Shown here one piece after another: positions 35,131-43,612 of a DNA stretch of 64,000 nt (position 1 is the first letter of the stretch; the number at the start of each line of letters is the position of its first letter). This DNA is from Vulcanimicrobiota bacterium (GTDB lineage: Bacteria > Vulcanimicrobiota > Vulcanimicrobiia > Vulcanimicrobiales > Vulcanimicrobiaceae), in assembly GCA_003161435.1 (NCBI GenBank), contig PMOS01000034.1, positions 1-64,000 of the forward strand, written 5' to 3'. The position numbers were made by a program, and so were the translations under genes. The notes under the pieces are model-generated. The model worked only from the letters and a program-made list of their open reading frames with translations, searched no databases and was not told the DNA's origin.

Positions 35131-35842
35131 CGACGCGTCGTCCCGCGGCGCATCGGAGTTCTTGGCGGCGTTCGCTGCTGCGACGCAGAGCGGAAGTGCG
35201 TTCGACGAAGCGCTGCGGACGGCGGCCGCGCGTTTGTCCGCCGCGCGCATGGTGCTCGAGGCGCCGACGGCGACGTCCGAACGCGCGACGCGCGCCCTCG
35301 CCTCGAACGGCGGCGGGCTGCGACGCGCGTTCGTCGCTGCCACCGTGCTGGCGGGAACGCCGGCGACGCGATCCGATGCGGCGACGATCGCGGCAACGCT
35401 CGCCGCGGGCGAGGCGGCGAGCGACGGCGATACGGCGATCGTCGAGGCGATCGCGATCGGCCGCGAGGTTGCGGCGCGGGTGCGCGTCGCCGTCGCGTTG
35501 GACGAACCGTGGGATGCGGAGGCGATCGCCGATCGCATCGGCGCGGCGATCGCCGCTGCGCGCATCGCGCGGCTTGACGCGAACCAGATTCGTCATGCGC
35601 TGGGACTCGCCGCGACGCAAGCCGCCGGGCTCGGCGTCGCGCAAGGGACGGCGGCCGGCGAGCTCACCTACGGGAAGGCGGCGTTCGATGCGGTCGAAGG
35701 TGCGGCGCTCGCGCGAGCAGGCTTCACGAGCGCGCCGGCATCACTCGAAGGCCGGCGCGGCCTCGCAGCGCTGATGGCTCACGGATTCGACGAAGCGGCG
35801 TTGCGCGAAGGCCTCGGTCAGCAGTGGATTTCGGCGCTGTAG
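35123..35842 (+). CDS. half-length PrpD-like protein (helical domain only)
   Basis: This 239-residue protein resembles only the large helical domain of MmgE/PrpD: NQIRHALGLAATQAAGLGVA, AAGELTYGKAAFDAVEGAAL and LEGRRGLAALMAHGFDEAAL. The smaller domain and the conserved HPGAA-type block are absent. GTG 35123 overlaps the full-length gene by eight bases, so both are made together. It may dimerise with the full-length protein, since PrpD enzymes are dimers, or it may be a decayed duplicate; its frame is intact. Confidence 0.72.
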   Translation: MPSDASSRGASEFLAAFAAATQSGSAFDEALRTAAARLSAARMVLEAPTATSERATRALASNGGGLRRAFVAATVLAGTPATRSDAATIAATLAAGEAASDGDTAIVEAIAIGREVAARVRVAVALDEPWDAEAIADRIGAAIAAARIARLDANQIRHALGLAATQAAGLGVAQGTAAGELTYGKAAFDAVEGAALARAGFTSAPASLEGRRGLAALMAHGFDEAALREGLGQQWISAL

Positions 35843-35849
35843 ACGTGCG

Positions 35850-38510
35850 ATGAGCTCAGCCGAGCCCGAGCGCGATACCGCCGCGCCCCTCCGCGCCCAC
35901 GTCGCGTTGCTCGGGCGGCTCGTCGGAGACGCACTCCGTTCGCATGCACGACCGACGACCTTCGCCTCGGTCGAGCGACTGCGAGCCCTGGCGCGCGAGC
36001 GCCGGGCATCGGCGCGCGCGGAACTGGATGCGGAGATCGATGCTGTCCTCGACGGTTTGACGATCGACGACGCGGTCGACGTCATCCGCGCATTTGGGCT
36101 GTACTTCCAGATGGTCAATCTGGCTGAGCAGCTCCATCGCGAGCGTCGCCGCCGCGAACGTACCTTGCGCGGTGAGCCGCCCTTGCGCGGAGCGCTCGAA
36201 ACGTTGCCGGCCTGCGCGGCCGCCGCATTGAACGAGGTCGAGATCACGCTGGTGTTCACGGCGCATCCGACCGAGGTTCTGCGCCGCACGACGAGCGAGA
36301 AGCTGGCGGCCGTCGCCGGCATCCTGCGCGATCTCGACGAGCGCATGCTGACCGCCGAGGAGCGCGAGGCGCGTGAAGCGGAGCTACGCGCGCAGATCCT
36401 GCTCTTGTGGCAGAGCAACGAGCTCTATCGCAGCGCACCCACCGTCCACGACGAGGTTCGCAACCTGGTTGCGCGCTTTCGCGAGTCGTTGTTCGACGAG
36501 GCATGTCTGCTCTTCGAGCGGCTCGAGCGCCGCTTCGGCGAGCCGGTTCCGACGGTCTTGCATTTCGGGAGCTGGATCGGCGGGGACCGGGACGGCAACC
36601 CCAACGTCGCGCCCGACGCGGTGCTCGCGGCGCACGAGCAGGCGCGCCGCTTCGTGCTCGAGCGCTATCAGCAGGCCGTCGATGAGCTACAGGTCCGTTT
36701 CTCGCAGGATGCCGTGCGCGGCGGGGTGTCGGACGAGCTGGTCGAGTCGGTCGAGCGAGATTCCGTCGCATTGCCCGACGTTCGCTACACGGGCGGCCCC
36801 CGCCAAGAAGCCGAGCCGTACCGGCGCAAGCTCGCGTTCATCCACCGGCGGCTGCGCCTCACCCTAGCCGACCAAGACGGGGGATACGCCGACGCCGGCG
36901 AGTTTCGCGGGGATCTCGCCGTGATCGAACGCAGCGTGCGCAAGCAAAGTGGTGATGACGTCGACCGGCCGCTGCACCGGTTGCTGCGCGCCGTCGACAT
37001 CTTCGGTTTTCGGTTGTGCGAGCTGGAATGGCGGCAGCACCGCGACCGCGTCTGGTCGGCGCTCGACGAGATCGCCGCAACGATCGAGCCGGAGCTCCCT
37101 GCGCTCTCTGCACGCGACGACGATGAACGCGAGGCGTGGCTCGCTCGCGAACTGATCTCGGCCCGTCCGCTGATCCCGTGGCAAGTCACGTTGTCTCCGG
37201 AGACGTTCGACATCGTCGCTTCGTTGGCCGCCGCTGCGGAACTGCGCCGGCGCCGGGGCGCAGAGGCGCTGCAAACGCTCATCCTCGCCGGCACGGAATC
37301 TTCGCTCGACGTGCTCGCGCTGCACGTCCTCGCGCGCGCAGCGGGCGCGCTCGACGCCGGCCCGGTTCAGATCGTTCCGCTGCTCGAAAGCCTGACTGCC
37401 TTGGCGAACGCCGCGTCGATCGCAACGGCGTTGCTGTCGAGCGAACCGTTCCGCGCGCACGTCGCTGCGTGCGGCGACGTATGGGAGGTGATGCTCGGCT
37501 ACTCCGATACGACCAAGGTGATGGGCGTCGTCGCGAGCATGTGGGGAGTTCACCGCGCGCAACTCGCGCTCAGCGATGTCGCGGAACGGTTCGGCGTCCG
37601 ATTGCGCTACTTCCACGGACGCGGCGGATCGGTCGGTCGTGGGGCCGCCGACGCACGTGAGGCGGTCGATGCACAGCCGGCGCGCGGCCGCAGCGGGCGC
37701 TTCAAAGTCACCGAGCAGGGCGAGGTGATCGGCGCGCGCTACGGCCTGACGTCGCTCGCGCGGCGCAACCTCGAGCTGGCGCTCACGTCGGCGGTCGCGG
37801 CGACGGCGGCCCCGCAGATCGACGTCCCCGAGCGCTGGACCGTCGTGCTCGACCGGCTCGCGGCGACGGCGCAGTCGGCGTACCGTGTGCTCGTCTCGGA
37901 CGCGGAGTTCTTGCGGTTCTTCGCGGTGTGCACGCCGGTCGACGAGATCGGCGACATGCAGATCAGCTCGCGCCCGGGCCGTCGCGGCGCGCGCCGCTCG
38001 ATCGACGATCTTCGCGCGATACCGTGGGCCTTCGCCTGGACCCAGACGCGCGCCATGTTGCCCGGCTGGTTCGGCTTCGGCTCGGCCGTTCGCTCGGAGC
38101 CTGCTGCACTCGAGACACTGCGCGAAATGGCCGCCGGTTTTCCGTTCTTCGCCACGCTGCTGCGCAGCATCGAGCGCGCGCTGGCCGTCGCCGATCTGGC
38201 AATCTTCCAGCGCTACGTCGACGGTCTCGCCGGCGACGCAGCCGACACCGGCCGCTACGTCGACGTGATTCGCCGCGAGTACGAGGCATCGGTCGGCGCG
38301 ATCCTCCAGATCCTCGAGCACGACCGGCTGCTCGCCGACGACGCGACGCTCGCGCGCAGCATCGCCTTGCGCAATCCGTACGTCGATCCGATCTCGCTCC
38401 TGCAAGTGCGCCTGCTGCGCGCCTACCGCGAACACCCGGACCCGGTGCTCCGCGACACGATCCGCCTCTCGATCAACGGCATCGCCGCCGGCCTCCGCGT
38501 CACCGGCTAA
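35850..38510 (+). CDS. ppc: phosphoenolpyruvate carboxylase
   Basis: This 886-residue enzyme adds bicarbonate to PEP to give oxaloacetate and refills the TCA cycle. VFTAHPTEVLRR holds the catalytic histidine, FHGRGGSVGRG the phosphate loop, FKVTEQGEVIGARYG and ISSRPGRRG further PEP-site residues, and IAAGLRVTG ends the chain. The normally strict GYSDS-x-KD motif reads GYSDTTKVMG here: the lysine remains but Ser, Asp and the following Ala/Gly are changed. It ends an eight-gene operon whose other members suggest organic-acid use. Confidence 0.93.
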   Translation: MSSAEPERDTAAPLRAHVALLGRLVGDALRSHARPTTFASVERLRALARERRASARAELDAEIDAVLDGLTIDDAVDVIRAFGLYFQMVNLAEQLHRERRRRERTLRGEPPLRGALETLPACAAAALNEVEITLVFTAHPTEVLRRTTSEKLAAVAGILRDLDERMLTAEEREAREAELRAQILLLWQSNELYRSAPTVHDEVRNLVARFRESLFDEACLLFERLERRFGEPVPTVLHFGSWIGGDRDGNPNVAPDAVLAAHEQARRFVLERYQQAVDELQVRFSQDAVRGGVSDELVESVERDSVALPDVRYTGGPRQEAEPYRRKLAFIHRRLRLTLADQDGGYADAGEFRGDLAVIERSVRKQSGDDVDRPLHRLLRAVDIFGFRLCELEWRQHRDRVWSALDEIAATIEPELPALSARDDDEREAWLARELISARPLIPWQVTLSPETFDIVASLAAAAELRRRRGAEALQTLILAGTESSLDVLALHVLARAAGALDAGPVQIVPLLESLTALANAASIATALLSSEPFRAHVAACGDVWEVMLGYSDTTKVMGVVASMWGVHRAQLALSDVAERFGVRLRYFHGRGGSVGRGAADAREAVDAQPARGRSGRFKVTEQGEVIGARYGLTSLARRNLELALTSAVAATAAPQIDVPERWTVVLDRLAATAQSAYRVLVSDAEFLRFFAVCTPVDEIGDMQISSRPGRRGARRSIDDLRAIPWAFAWTQTRAMLPGWFGFGSAVRSEPAALETLREMAAGFPFFATLLRSIERALAVADLAIFQRYVDGLAGDAADTGRYVDVIRREYEASVGAILQILEHDRLLADDATLARSIALRNPYVDPISLLQVRLLRAYREHPDPVLRDTIRLSINGIAAGLRVTG

Positions 38511-38540
38511 GCCATGCAATCGCCACGAGACCAGGCGACT

Positions 38541-38759
38541 CTATAGTAGTTGCCGGAGTTCGTCGGCGGTCATCTCGACCGTTCGCAGAATGCTCGCAAG
38601 CGTGCCCCGTTTTACAGGGCGGTGCAACGGCACCGATACGTGCGTAGAGCCTCGCGTCATCTTGACGTGTGAGCCGACCTGTGAATGCTTCACCCAGCCC
38701 GCACGTTGAAAAGCACGTACGAGATCGGCCCCATTCAAGACGGGAAGTTTCTGGCTCAT
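38541..38759 (-). CDS. hicA: HicA-type mRNA interferase toxin
   Basis: This 72-residue protein has the small double-stranded-RNA-binding-like fold of HicA. NGADLVRAFQRAGWVKHSQV is followed by GSHVKMTRG, with the catalytic histidine in GSHVKM, and VPLHRPVKRGTLASILR. It cleaves mRNA when freed from HicB. It lies 17 bp after the antitoxin gene, the antitoxin-first order common for this family. The sequence is intact. Confidence 0.9.
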   Translation of the reverse strand: MSQKLPVLNGADLVRAFQRAGWVKHSQVGSHVKMTRGSTHVSVPLHRPVKRGTLASILRTVEMTADELRQLL

Positions 38760-38776
38760 TCTCCTCGGGGTTCGTA

Positions 38777-39022
38777 CTAAGCTGCGGGCGGAACGACCGT
38801 GACGCGCTCAAGACGGACGTTTTCCGTGTCGCTCGGCGGAATCGGAAGGCCCTTGTCGGCGAGGTATCCGAGTTCCAGCTCGATCACCTCACGCGCATTG
38901 TTCAGCGCATCATCGACATCTTCGCCTTGCGTGTGCGCGGTAGGGAACGCCGGAATGATAACGTTGAAGCCGCCGTCATCTTCGTCAGGTTCCAAAATGA
39001 CCCGGTAGGAGAGCCCGTCCAT
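38777..39022 (-). CDS. hicB: HicB-type antitoxin
   Basis: This 81-residue protein has the partly degraded RNase H fold of HicB: YRVILEPDEDDGGFNVIIPA, FPTAHTQGEDVDDALNNARE and an end typical of the short form. No obvious C-terminal DNA-binding domain is present. It neutralises HicA, encoded just downstream. The pair lies in a small decayed island between ppc and pobA, beside a broken helicase. Confidence 0.9.
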   Translation of the reverse strand: MDGLSYRVILEPDEDDGGFNVIIPAFPTAHTQGEDVDDALNNAREVIELELGYLADKGLPIPPSDTENVRLERVTVVPPAA

Positions 39023-39064
39023 AGCGCAGACGTTCGCTACCGAAGCACGAATCCCCGGCCCTAG

Positions 39065-39085
39065 CGCCTCGCTTGAGGCGAGGCG
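39065..39085. repeat. 8-bp hairpin at the edge of the helicase remnant
   Basis: CGCCTCGC (39065-39072) and GCGAGGCG (39078-39085) form a perfect stem with a 5-nt loop. It lies where homology to the helicase stops and 43 bp before the hicB start. It may be a terminator for the remnant or a scar of the event that joined the two segments. Confidence 0.4.
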
Positions 39086-39086
39086 T

Positions 39087-39554
39087 CTGGACCTTTCGGA
39101 GTTCTGCGCGTCTTTCGACGACCTTCGGAAGCTCGGGGACCGCCGGGGCGATGTCGTACAACATCGCCGACTCCTCGTGCGTCATAAGAAACCGGAATTT
39201 CCGGCCTGGCGCGGCCATCGGGTTGTCGCGCAGCATTTCCGTAGCCTGCGCGTGGAGCGTCTCCACTTTCGGCTACGGTTCGTCGCCCTGGCTCACCGGC
39301 GGCGCGAGAGCGGCCGCCAGTTCGGCGCGTATCGCGCGCGTGAACGTTCCGACGAATATGCGCTTCGGGTCGACGGCATCGCCCTTCACTAGATGCTGAA
39401 CGCGACGCTTCAGACCGAAGGTCTTGCCGGAGCCCGGCCCCGCTACGACCTGCACATATCGTTTACGGCTTCGGATTAGGTCCTTGCGCGGCTCGCCCTC
39501 CACGCCATCGAGCCATGGTTCCCGTGATGCGTCCCCGCCCGCGTTTTCCGCCAT
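39087..39554 (-). pseudogene. UvrD/Rep-type helicase remnant with in-frame stop
   Basis: The frame starts MAENAGGDASREPW and reaches Walker A in VQVVAGPGSGKTFGLKRRV and FVGTFTRAIRAELAAAL, the N-terminal part of a superfamily 1 helicase. A TAG at 39273-39275 interrupts it. The same frame then resumes with KVETLHAQATEML and FRFLMTHEESAMLYDI, the next stretch expected in these proteins. Homology ends near 39087, so motifs III to VI are missing. Truncation plus a nonsense codon mark it as dead unless the stop is read through. Confidence 0.75.
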
Positions 39555-39879
39555 CGAACTCCCTTACTGCACTGCGTCGCCCGCGGACGCTCGTTTCGAC
39601 GACCTGGCCCATCGCGCATCCGAGCTTTGGGAAGTTGCCGTTCCGCAGACCTGCCGGTGTTCGCGCGGTGTGTCTACCGCTTTCCGAAGCGATGATCAGT
39701 TTGGCGTCGCGGTGATCAGAATAAAGGGCACGCGAGCGTCGACCTACACGCGAAACGTACCAGAGTCGAGGCGATAAGCGCGATCGCTACTCACCTTCGT
39801 ATGGCCAACCTCACGACGGCCCCGCCTCTGGGCCGGCCACGAAGGTATCTGTTCGCCGGTTCGGTATGCCGCCGGGCAA
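39555..39879. other. 325-bp stretch without a recognisable gene
   Basis: Open frames are short and overlap on both strands, none with a recognisable domain or a good ribosome-binding site. Codon use lacks the strong third-position GC bias of the neighbours. It looks like decayed DNA between the helicase remnant and pobA. Confidence 0.5.
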
Positions 39880-40077
39880 ATGTTTGCGATACGGAGAGGG
39901 CGAGCGCCGCGATTTTCCATCGTCGCCGTGCGCATCGCGCTGTTCTCGTGGTTTGGCATATCTCAGGCGCAGGCGCAGGCGCAAGCGCCGCCGCCGATCG
40001 GTCATTGGGCGACATCGCCGCCCGCCGAAGAACTCTATGTGTATCAGAACGGGGGCGACGTCTTCTACCGGAAGTAG
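39880..40077 (+). CDS. possible short secreted protein or fragment
   Basis: This 65-residue frame contains a plausible signal peptide (VRIALFSWFGISQAQA) with an Ala/Gln-rich cleavage zone, then PPPIGHWATSPPAEELYVY. An inner GTG at about 39931 is an equally good start. It overlaps the 3' end of pobA on the other strand by 13 bases, so it may be the 5' stub of a longer exported protein cut by rearrangement. I do not recognise it. Confidence 0.3.
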   Translation: MFAIRRGRAPRFSIVAVRIALFSWFGISQAQAQAQAPPPIGHWATSPPAEELYVYQNGGDVFYRK

Positions 40078-41270
40078 ATGTTCGGGAACGGGAGGCCGAC
40101 GTAGTTTTCGGCGAGACTCTGTGAGGCGGCGCGCGAGTTGACGACGTACTCGAGCTCGGCGAGTTGGAGGCGGCGGCCGAAGGCGTCGTCGCGATCGTTG
40201 CGGTGCAGCATGGACGTCATCCACCATGAGAACCGCTCGGCTTTCCAGACTCGGCCGAGGCACCTCGTGGAATAGGCGTCCAATTCGGCGGAGCCGCGAC
40301 CGGCGTACCACGCGGCGAGCGCCCCAGACAACACGGCGACGTCCGCGATGGCCAGATTCATGCCCTTCGCGCCGGTCGGCGGAACGATGTGCGCGGCGTC
40401 GCCGGCGAGGAACAGGCGTCCGTATTGCATCGGCTCGACGACGAAGCTGCGCATCGGCGTCACGCCCTTTTGCGTGATCGGCCCGATGACCAACTGTGGC
40501 GCTGCTTCACCTTCGAGCCGCCGTTGCAGCTCGTCCCAGATGCGCTCGTCGGGCCAGCCGCCGAGGTCCTCGTCGGGCGCGCACTGCAGGTACATGCGCT
40601 GCACGGTCGGCGAACGCTGGCTGAAGAGCGCGAAGCCGCGGTCGTGGTTGGAGTAGATCAGCTCCTCGCAGACCGGCGGCGAATCCGATAGGATGCCGAG
40701 CCACGCGAACGGATAGACACGTTCATAGACCGCGAGCAGCTCCGGCGGTATCGCGCCGCGCGTTACACCGTGAAAGCCGTCGCAGCCTGCGATGAAGTCG
40801 CACGCGAGCACTCGATCCGCGCCGCTGGCATCGCGGTAGTGGATCGACGGCCGGTCACTCTCGATCCCTTCGACACGCACATCACTCACCTCGAAGCGCG
40901 GCGACTCGCCGGCCCGAACGTGCTCGGCGATGAGGTCCTTGACGACCTCGTGCTGCCCGTAGACCATGATGTTCTTCCCGGTCAGGTCCGGAAAGTCGAT
41001 GCGGTGGCTGCGCCCGCCGAAGCGCAGGTAGACGCCGTGATGGACCAGGCCTTCGCGCCGCATGCGGTCACCGACACCGAGCGCGTCGAGCAGATCGACG
41101 GTCCCGTGCTCGAGCACGCCCGCGCGAATCCGTTGCTCGCAGTAAGCACGGCTGCGCGCCTCCAGGATCACCGACGCGATCCCGGCCCGGCGCAGGAGCA
41201 ACGCCAAGACCAAGCCGGCGGGCCCCGCGCCGACGATCCCGACTCGCGTTCGTTCGATGTTCTCTGGCAA
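40065..41270 (-). CDS. pobA: 4-hydroxybenzoate 3-monooxygenase
   Basis: This 401-residue class A flavoprotein hydroxylates 4-hydroxybenzoate to protocatechuate with NADPH and O2. GAGPAGLVLALLLRRAGI is the FAD dinucleotide loop, CDFIAGCDGFHG the DG motif, and LFLAGDAAHIVPPTGAKGMN the second FAD block. The substrate-side Tyr and Arg regions (CEELIYSNHDRGFALFS) fit PobA. The TTG start at 41270 is the only one before the FAD loop and has a weak ribosome-binding site. No protocatechuate dioxygenase lies in the window. Confidence 0.9.
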   Translation of the reverse strand: MPENIERTRVGIVGAGPAGLVLALLLRRAGIASVILEARSRAYCEQRIRAGVLEHGTVDLLDALGVGDRMRREGLVHHGVYLRFGGRSHRIDFPDLTGKNIMVYGQHEVVKDLIAEHVRAGESPRFEVSDVRVEGIESDRPSIHYRDASGADRVLACDFIAGCDGFHGVTRGAIPPELLAVYERVYPFAWLGILSDSPPVCEELIYSNHDRGFALFSQRSPTVQRMYLQCAPDEDLGGWPDERIWDELQRRLEGEAAPQLVIGPITQKGVTPMRSFVVEPMQYGRLFLAGDAAHIVPPTGAKGMNLAIADVAVLSGALAAWYAGRGSAELDAYSTRCLGRVWKAERFSWWMTSMLHRNDRDDAFGRRLQLAELEYVVNSRAASQSLAENYVGLPFPNIYFR

Positions 41271-41405
41271 AGCCTACGCCGATTCGGGAGGGGCAGGCTC
41301 GTTTCCCCGGCAGCGGGGAACGGTTTGGCACCGCTCAGGGCCGGTTTTCGGCCTTTCGTGCAGGCAGCGTGGACGCGCCGCCTCTCGGCCCGCTATCGTG
41401 GCGCA

Positions 41406-42299
41406 ATGATACGTCCTATCATGGTCGCCGTCGGCGGGGATTCCGGTACTGGAAAAGCGACGCTCTGCGCGGGACTGCGCGAGATCTTCGGCGAGGAACG
41501 CTGCACCGAGGTCCGCCTCGACGGGTACTTTGGCCTCAATCGTGCGCAGCGCCATGCGGTCGGGATCACCGCGCTCGATCCGCGCGCTCACGACTTCGCC
41601 GCGATGGACGAGGATCTCAGCCGGCTCGCGCACGGTGCGACGATCACCAAACCCGTCTACGATCATCGCCTCGGCGCAATCGCGTCGCTCGAGACGATCG
41701 AGCCGCGCGAGATCGTGCTCGTGCAAGGGTTGTTTCCGCTGTACACCAGCGTGCTGCGCGCGTTGTTCGACGTCTCCGTGTGGCTCGAGCCCGATCCCGA
41801 GCTAAAGCTGGCCTGGACGATCCATCGCGACATCACCGAGCGTGGCTATCGCGAGGAGCAAGTGCGGGCGGAGCTGGAGCGTCGCCGAGGCGACTACGAA
41901 ACCTTCATCGTGCCGCAAGCCGCCTACGCCGATATCCGCGCGTCCTTCGGACGCCATACGGTCACCTTCGACAAGAACGGCCGGCTCGCGCCGCTCGACT
42001 ATCGCGACTTCGCGAGCGAGTCGACCCGCATTCGCCTGGTCGACGACGGCCCGGGGCCCTATCCGCGTTCGATCATCGAGGTCGATGCGAACATCGACGC
42101 GGCAACCGCGCGCACGATCGCGGACGCGATCTGGAACAGCATCGGACAGCGCCACGCGTCGGCGCGCCCCGATCGCCTCGGGGCACATTCAAGCCCCGAC
42201 GGCGTCGCGGTTTCGCGCGCCTTGGCGCTCACCCAACTCCTGGTCGCACGACGGATCGCGCTGGTCGCCGATCACCTTTCGGAGACGATTGCGGTCTAG
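41406..42299 (+). CDS. phosphoribulokinase-family kinase
   Basis: This 297-residue kinase resembles phosphoribulokinase: VRLDGYFGLNR, DPRAHDFAAMDEDL, KPVYDH and IVLVQGLFPLYT cover the conserved acidic and substrate residues. The P-loop reads GDSGTGKATL, with Ala where Ser or Thr normally coordinates magnesium, though the next residue is Thr. The enzyme would phosphorylate ribulose 5-phosphate, but no RuBisCO or other Calvin-cycle gene is in the window. Uridine-kinase-like activity remains possible. It diverges from pobA. Confidence 0.82.
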   Translation: MIRPIMVAVGGDSGTGKATLCAGLREIFGEERCTEVRLDGYFGLNRAQRHAVGITALDPRAHDFAAMDEDLSRLAHGATITKPVYDHRLGAIASLETIEPREIVLVQGLFPLYTSVLRALFDVSVWLEPDPELKLAWTIHRDITERGYREEQVRAELERRRGDYETFIVPQAAYADIRASFGRHTVTFDKNGRLAPLDYRDFASESTRIRLVDDGPGPYPRSIIEVDANIDAATARTIADAIWNSIGQRHASARPDRLGAHSSPDGVAVSRALALTQLLVARRIALVADHLSETIAV

Positions 42300-42306
42300 C
42301 AGGGTG

Positions 42307-43581
42307 CTAAATCGGCGGTGTGCGCCGATGCCAATCGGTGAGCTGCTGGTAGACGCAACCGAGGTCGAAGGCGGCTGACGCGTCGCCGCCGGCGGCGATG
42401 AGTTGCATGCCCAGCGGCATCCCCGCCGGACCGAACCCGATCGGCACCGCCGCAACGGGAAGACCGAAACCGCTCGCCGGCGTGACGAGCGGGATCGTCT
42501 CGTCGCGAAACGACGGAGCGGCGGGTGCGAGCGGCGCCTCACGTCCGACGCTCGGCGCGAGCGCGACGTCGTACCCCTGCGTCGCCGTCTCCCAGCCCGT
42601 TCGAGATTTTGCCAGCATCGTCCGCGCAGCGGTTTCCGCTTCTTGGGTGACGGTCAACGCGTAGGTGACGCGCGCTCGCACATCCTCGCCGTACTCGGCG
42701 CGATGCTCGGGAAAGAAGGGGGCGTGCGTGCGCGCCGCGGCACGTTGTTGGATCGCGGCGACGGCACCGACCAGCGCGTCGTCCCACCACGTGACGTCGT
42801 CGACGACGACGCCGGCGGCGCGAAGCGCGCTCACGGCTGCGTCGAGCGCGGCGTTGACCGCGGGTTCGACGCGATCCCACTTGCCGCCGCGCAGCCGGCA
42901 CGCGCGTCGCACCGTCCCGGCGGCCACGGTCGTTCCGGCCAGAACGTCGTACGCGCGGCGAACCGTTTCGAGGTCGCGCGCGAACGGTCCGACCGTGTCG
43001 AGTCCGATCGCCAACGGGAAGATGTCGTCGATCGGCAACGCGCCCGTCGCCGGGCGCAGCCCGGAGATCCCGTTGAGCGCAGCCGGGATGCGGATCGAGC
43101 CCAGCGTATCGGTTCCCAGCGCAATGTCGGCGAGGCCGGCCGCGACGGCCGCTCCCGATCCACCGCTCGATCCACCGACGATGCGAGCCGGATCCCACGG
43201 GTTGGCCGTGCGGCCGAAATGGGGATTGTCGGTCGTGATCCCCCAGGCGAACTCGTGCGTGTTGGTCTTCCCGATCACCAGCACGCCGGCGCGGCGCAAC
43301 GCTGCGACCACCGGCGCGTCATGCTGCGGATCGCGCCGGAAGAACGACGAGCCGGCGCGCGTCGGCAGCCCGGCGACGTCGATGAGGTCCTTCACCCCGA
43401 GGGTCAGACCGTGCAGCGCTCCGCGCTCGCCGGCCGGGATGGCGTCCAGCCGATCCGCCTCGCGCAACACCGCCTCTTCGTCGACCGCGACGTAGCAGTG
43501 CAGCTGCGCATCGAGCGTGCAGATCCGTTCGAGCAACGCGCGTGCACGGTCGCCGACCGTGGTTTCGACCATCCGGTTCAT
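42307..43581 (-). CDS. amidase signature family hydrolase
   Basis: This 424-residue amidase has the Ser-cisSer-Lys triad: GVKDLIDVAGLPTRAGS (Lys), RIVGGSSGGSGAAVAAGLAD (cis-Ser) and GTDTLGSIRIPAALNG (nucleophile). ATG 43581 has GGAGG seven bases upstream and is preferred to a longer start. Substrates of the family range from aromatic amides to allophanate. It precedes no gene closely and lies downstream of the GntR gene on the same strand with a 31-bp gap, so the two may be co-transcribed. That would place it in the TcuAB/Liv regulon. Confidence 0.88.
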   Translation of the reverse strand: MNRMVETTVGDRARALLERICTLDAQLHCYVAVDEEAVLREADRLDAIPAGERGALHGLTLGVKDLIDVAGLPTRAGSSFFRRDPQHDAPVVAALRRAGVLVIGKTNTHEFAWGITTDNPHFGRTANPWDPARIVGGSSGGSGAAVAAGLADIALGTDTLGSIRIPAALNGISGLRPATGALPIDDIFPLAIGLDTVGPFARDLETVRRAYDVLAGTTVAAGTVRRACRLRGGKWDRVEPAVNAALDAAVSALRAAGVVVDDVTWWDDALVGAVAAIQQRAAARTHAPFFPEHRAEYGEDVRARVTYALTVTQEAETAARTMLAKSRTGWETATQGYDVALAPSVGREAPLAPAAPSFRDETIPLVTPASGFGLPVAAVPIGFGPAGMPLGMQLIAAGGDASAAFDLGCVYQQLTDWHRRTPPI

Positions 43582-43612
43582 GCCGTTCCTCCCAATCCGT
43601 GCGGTGACGTGT

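Noticed and set aside
32812-35565. Minus-strand open frame of 917 codons antisense to the PrpD region
   Set aside because: It is Arg/His-rich, has no domain, and lies opposite firmly assigned coupled genes. It is a high-GC shadow.
41301-41353. Two small hairpins (TTCCCC/GGGGAA and GGCCG/CGGCC) between pobA and the kinase gene
   Set aside because: The genes diverge here, so terminators make no sense, and such short GC stems are expected by chance.
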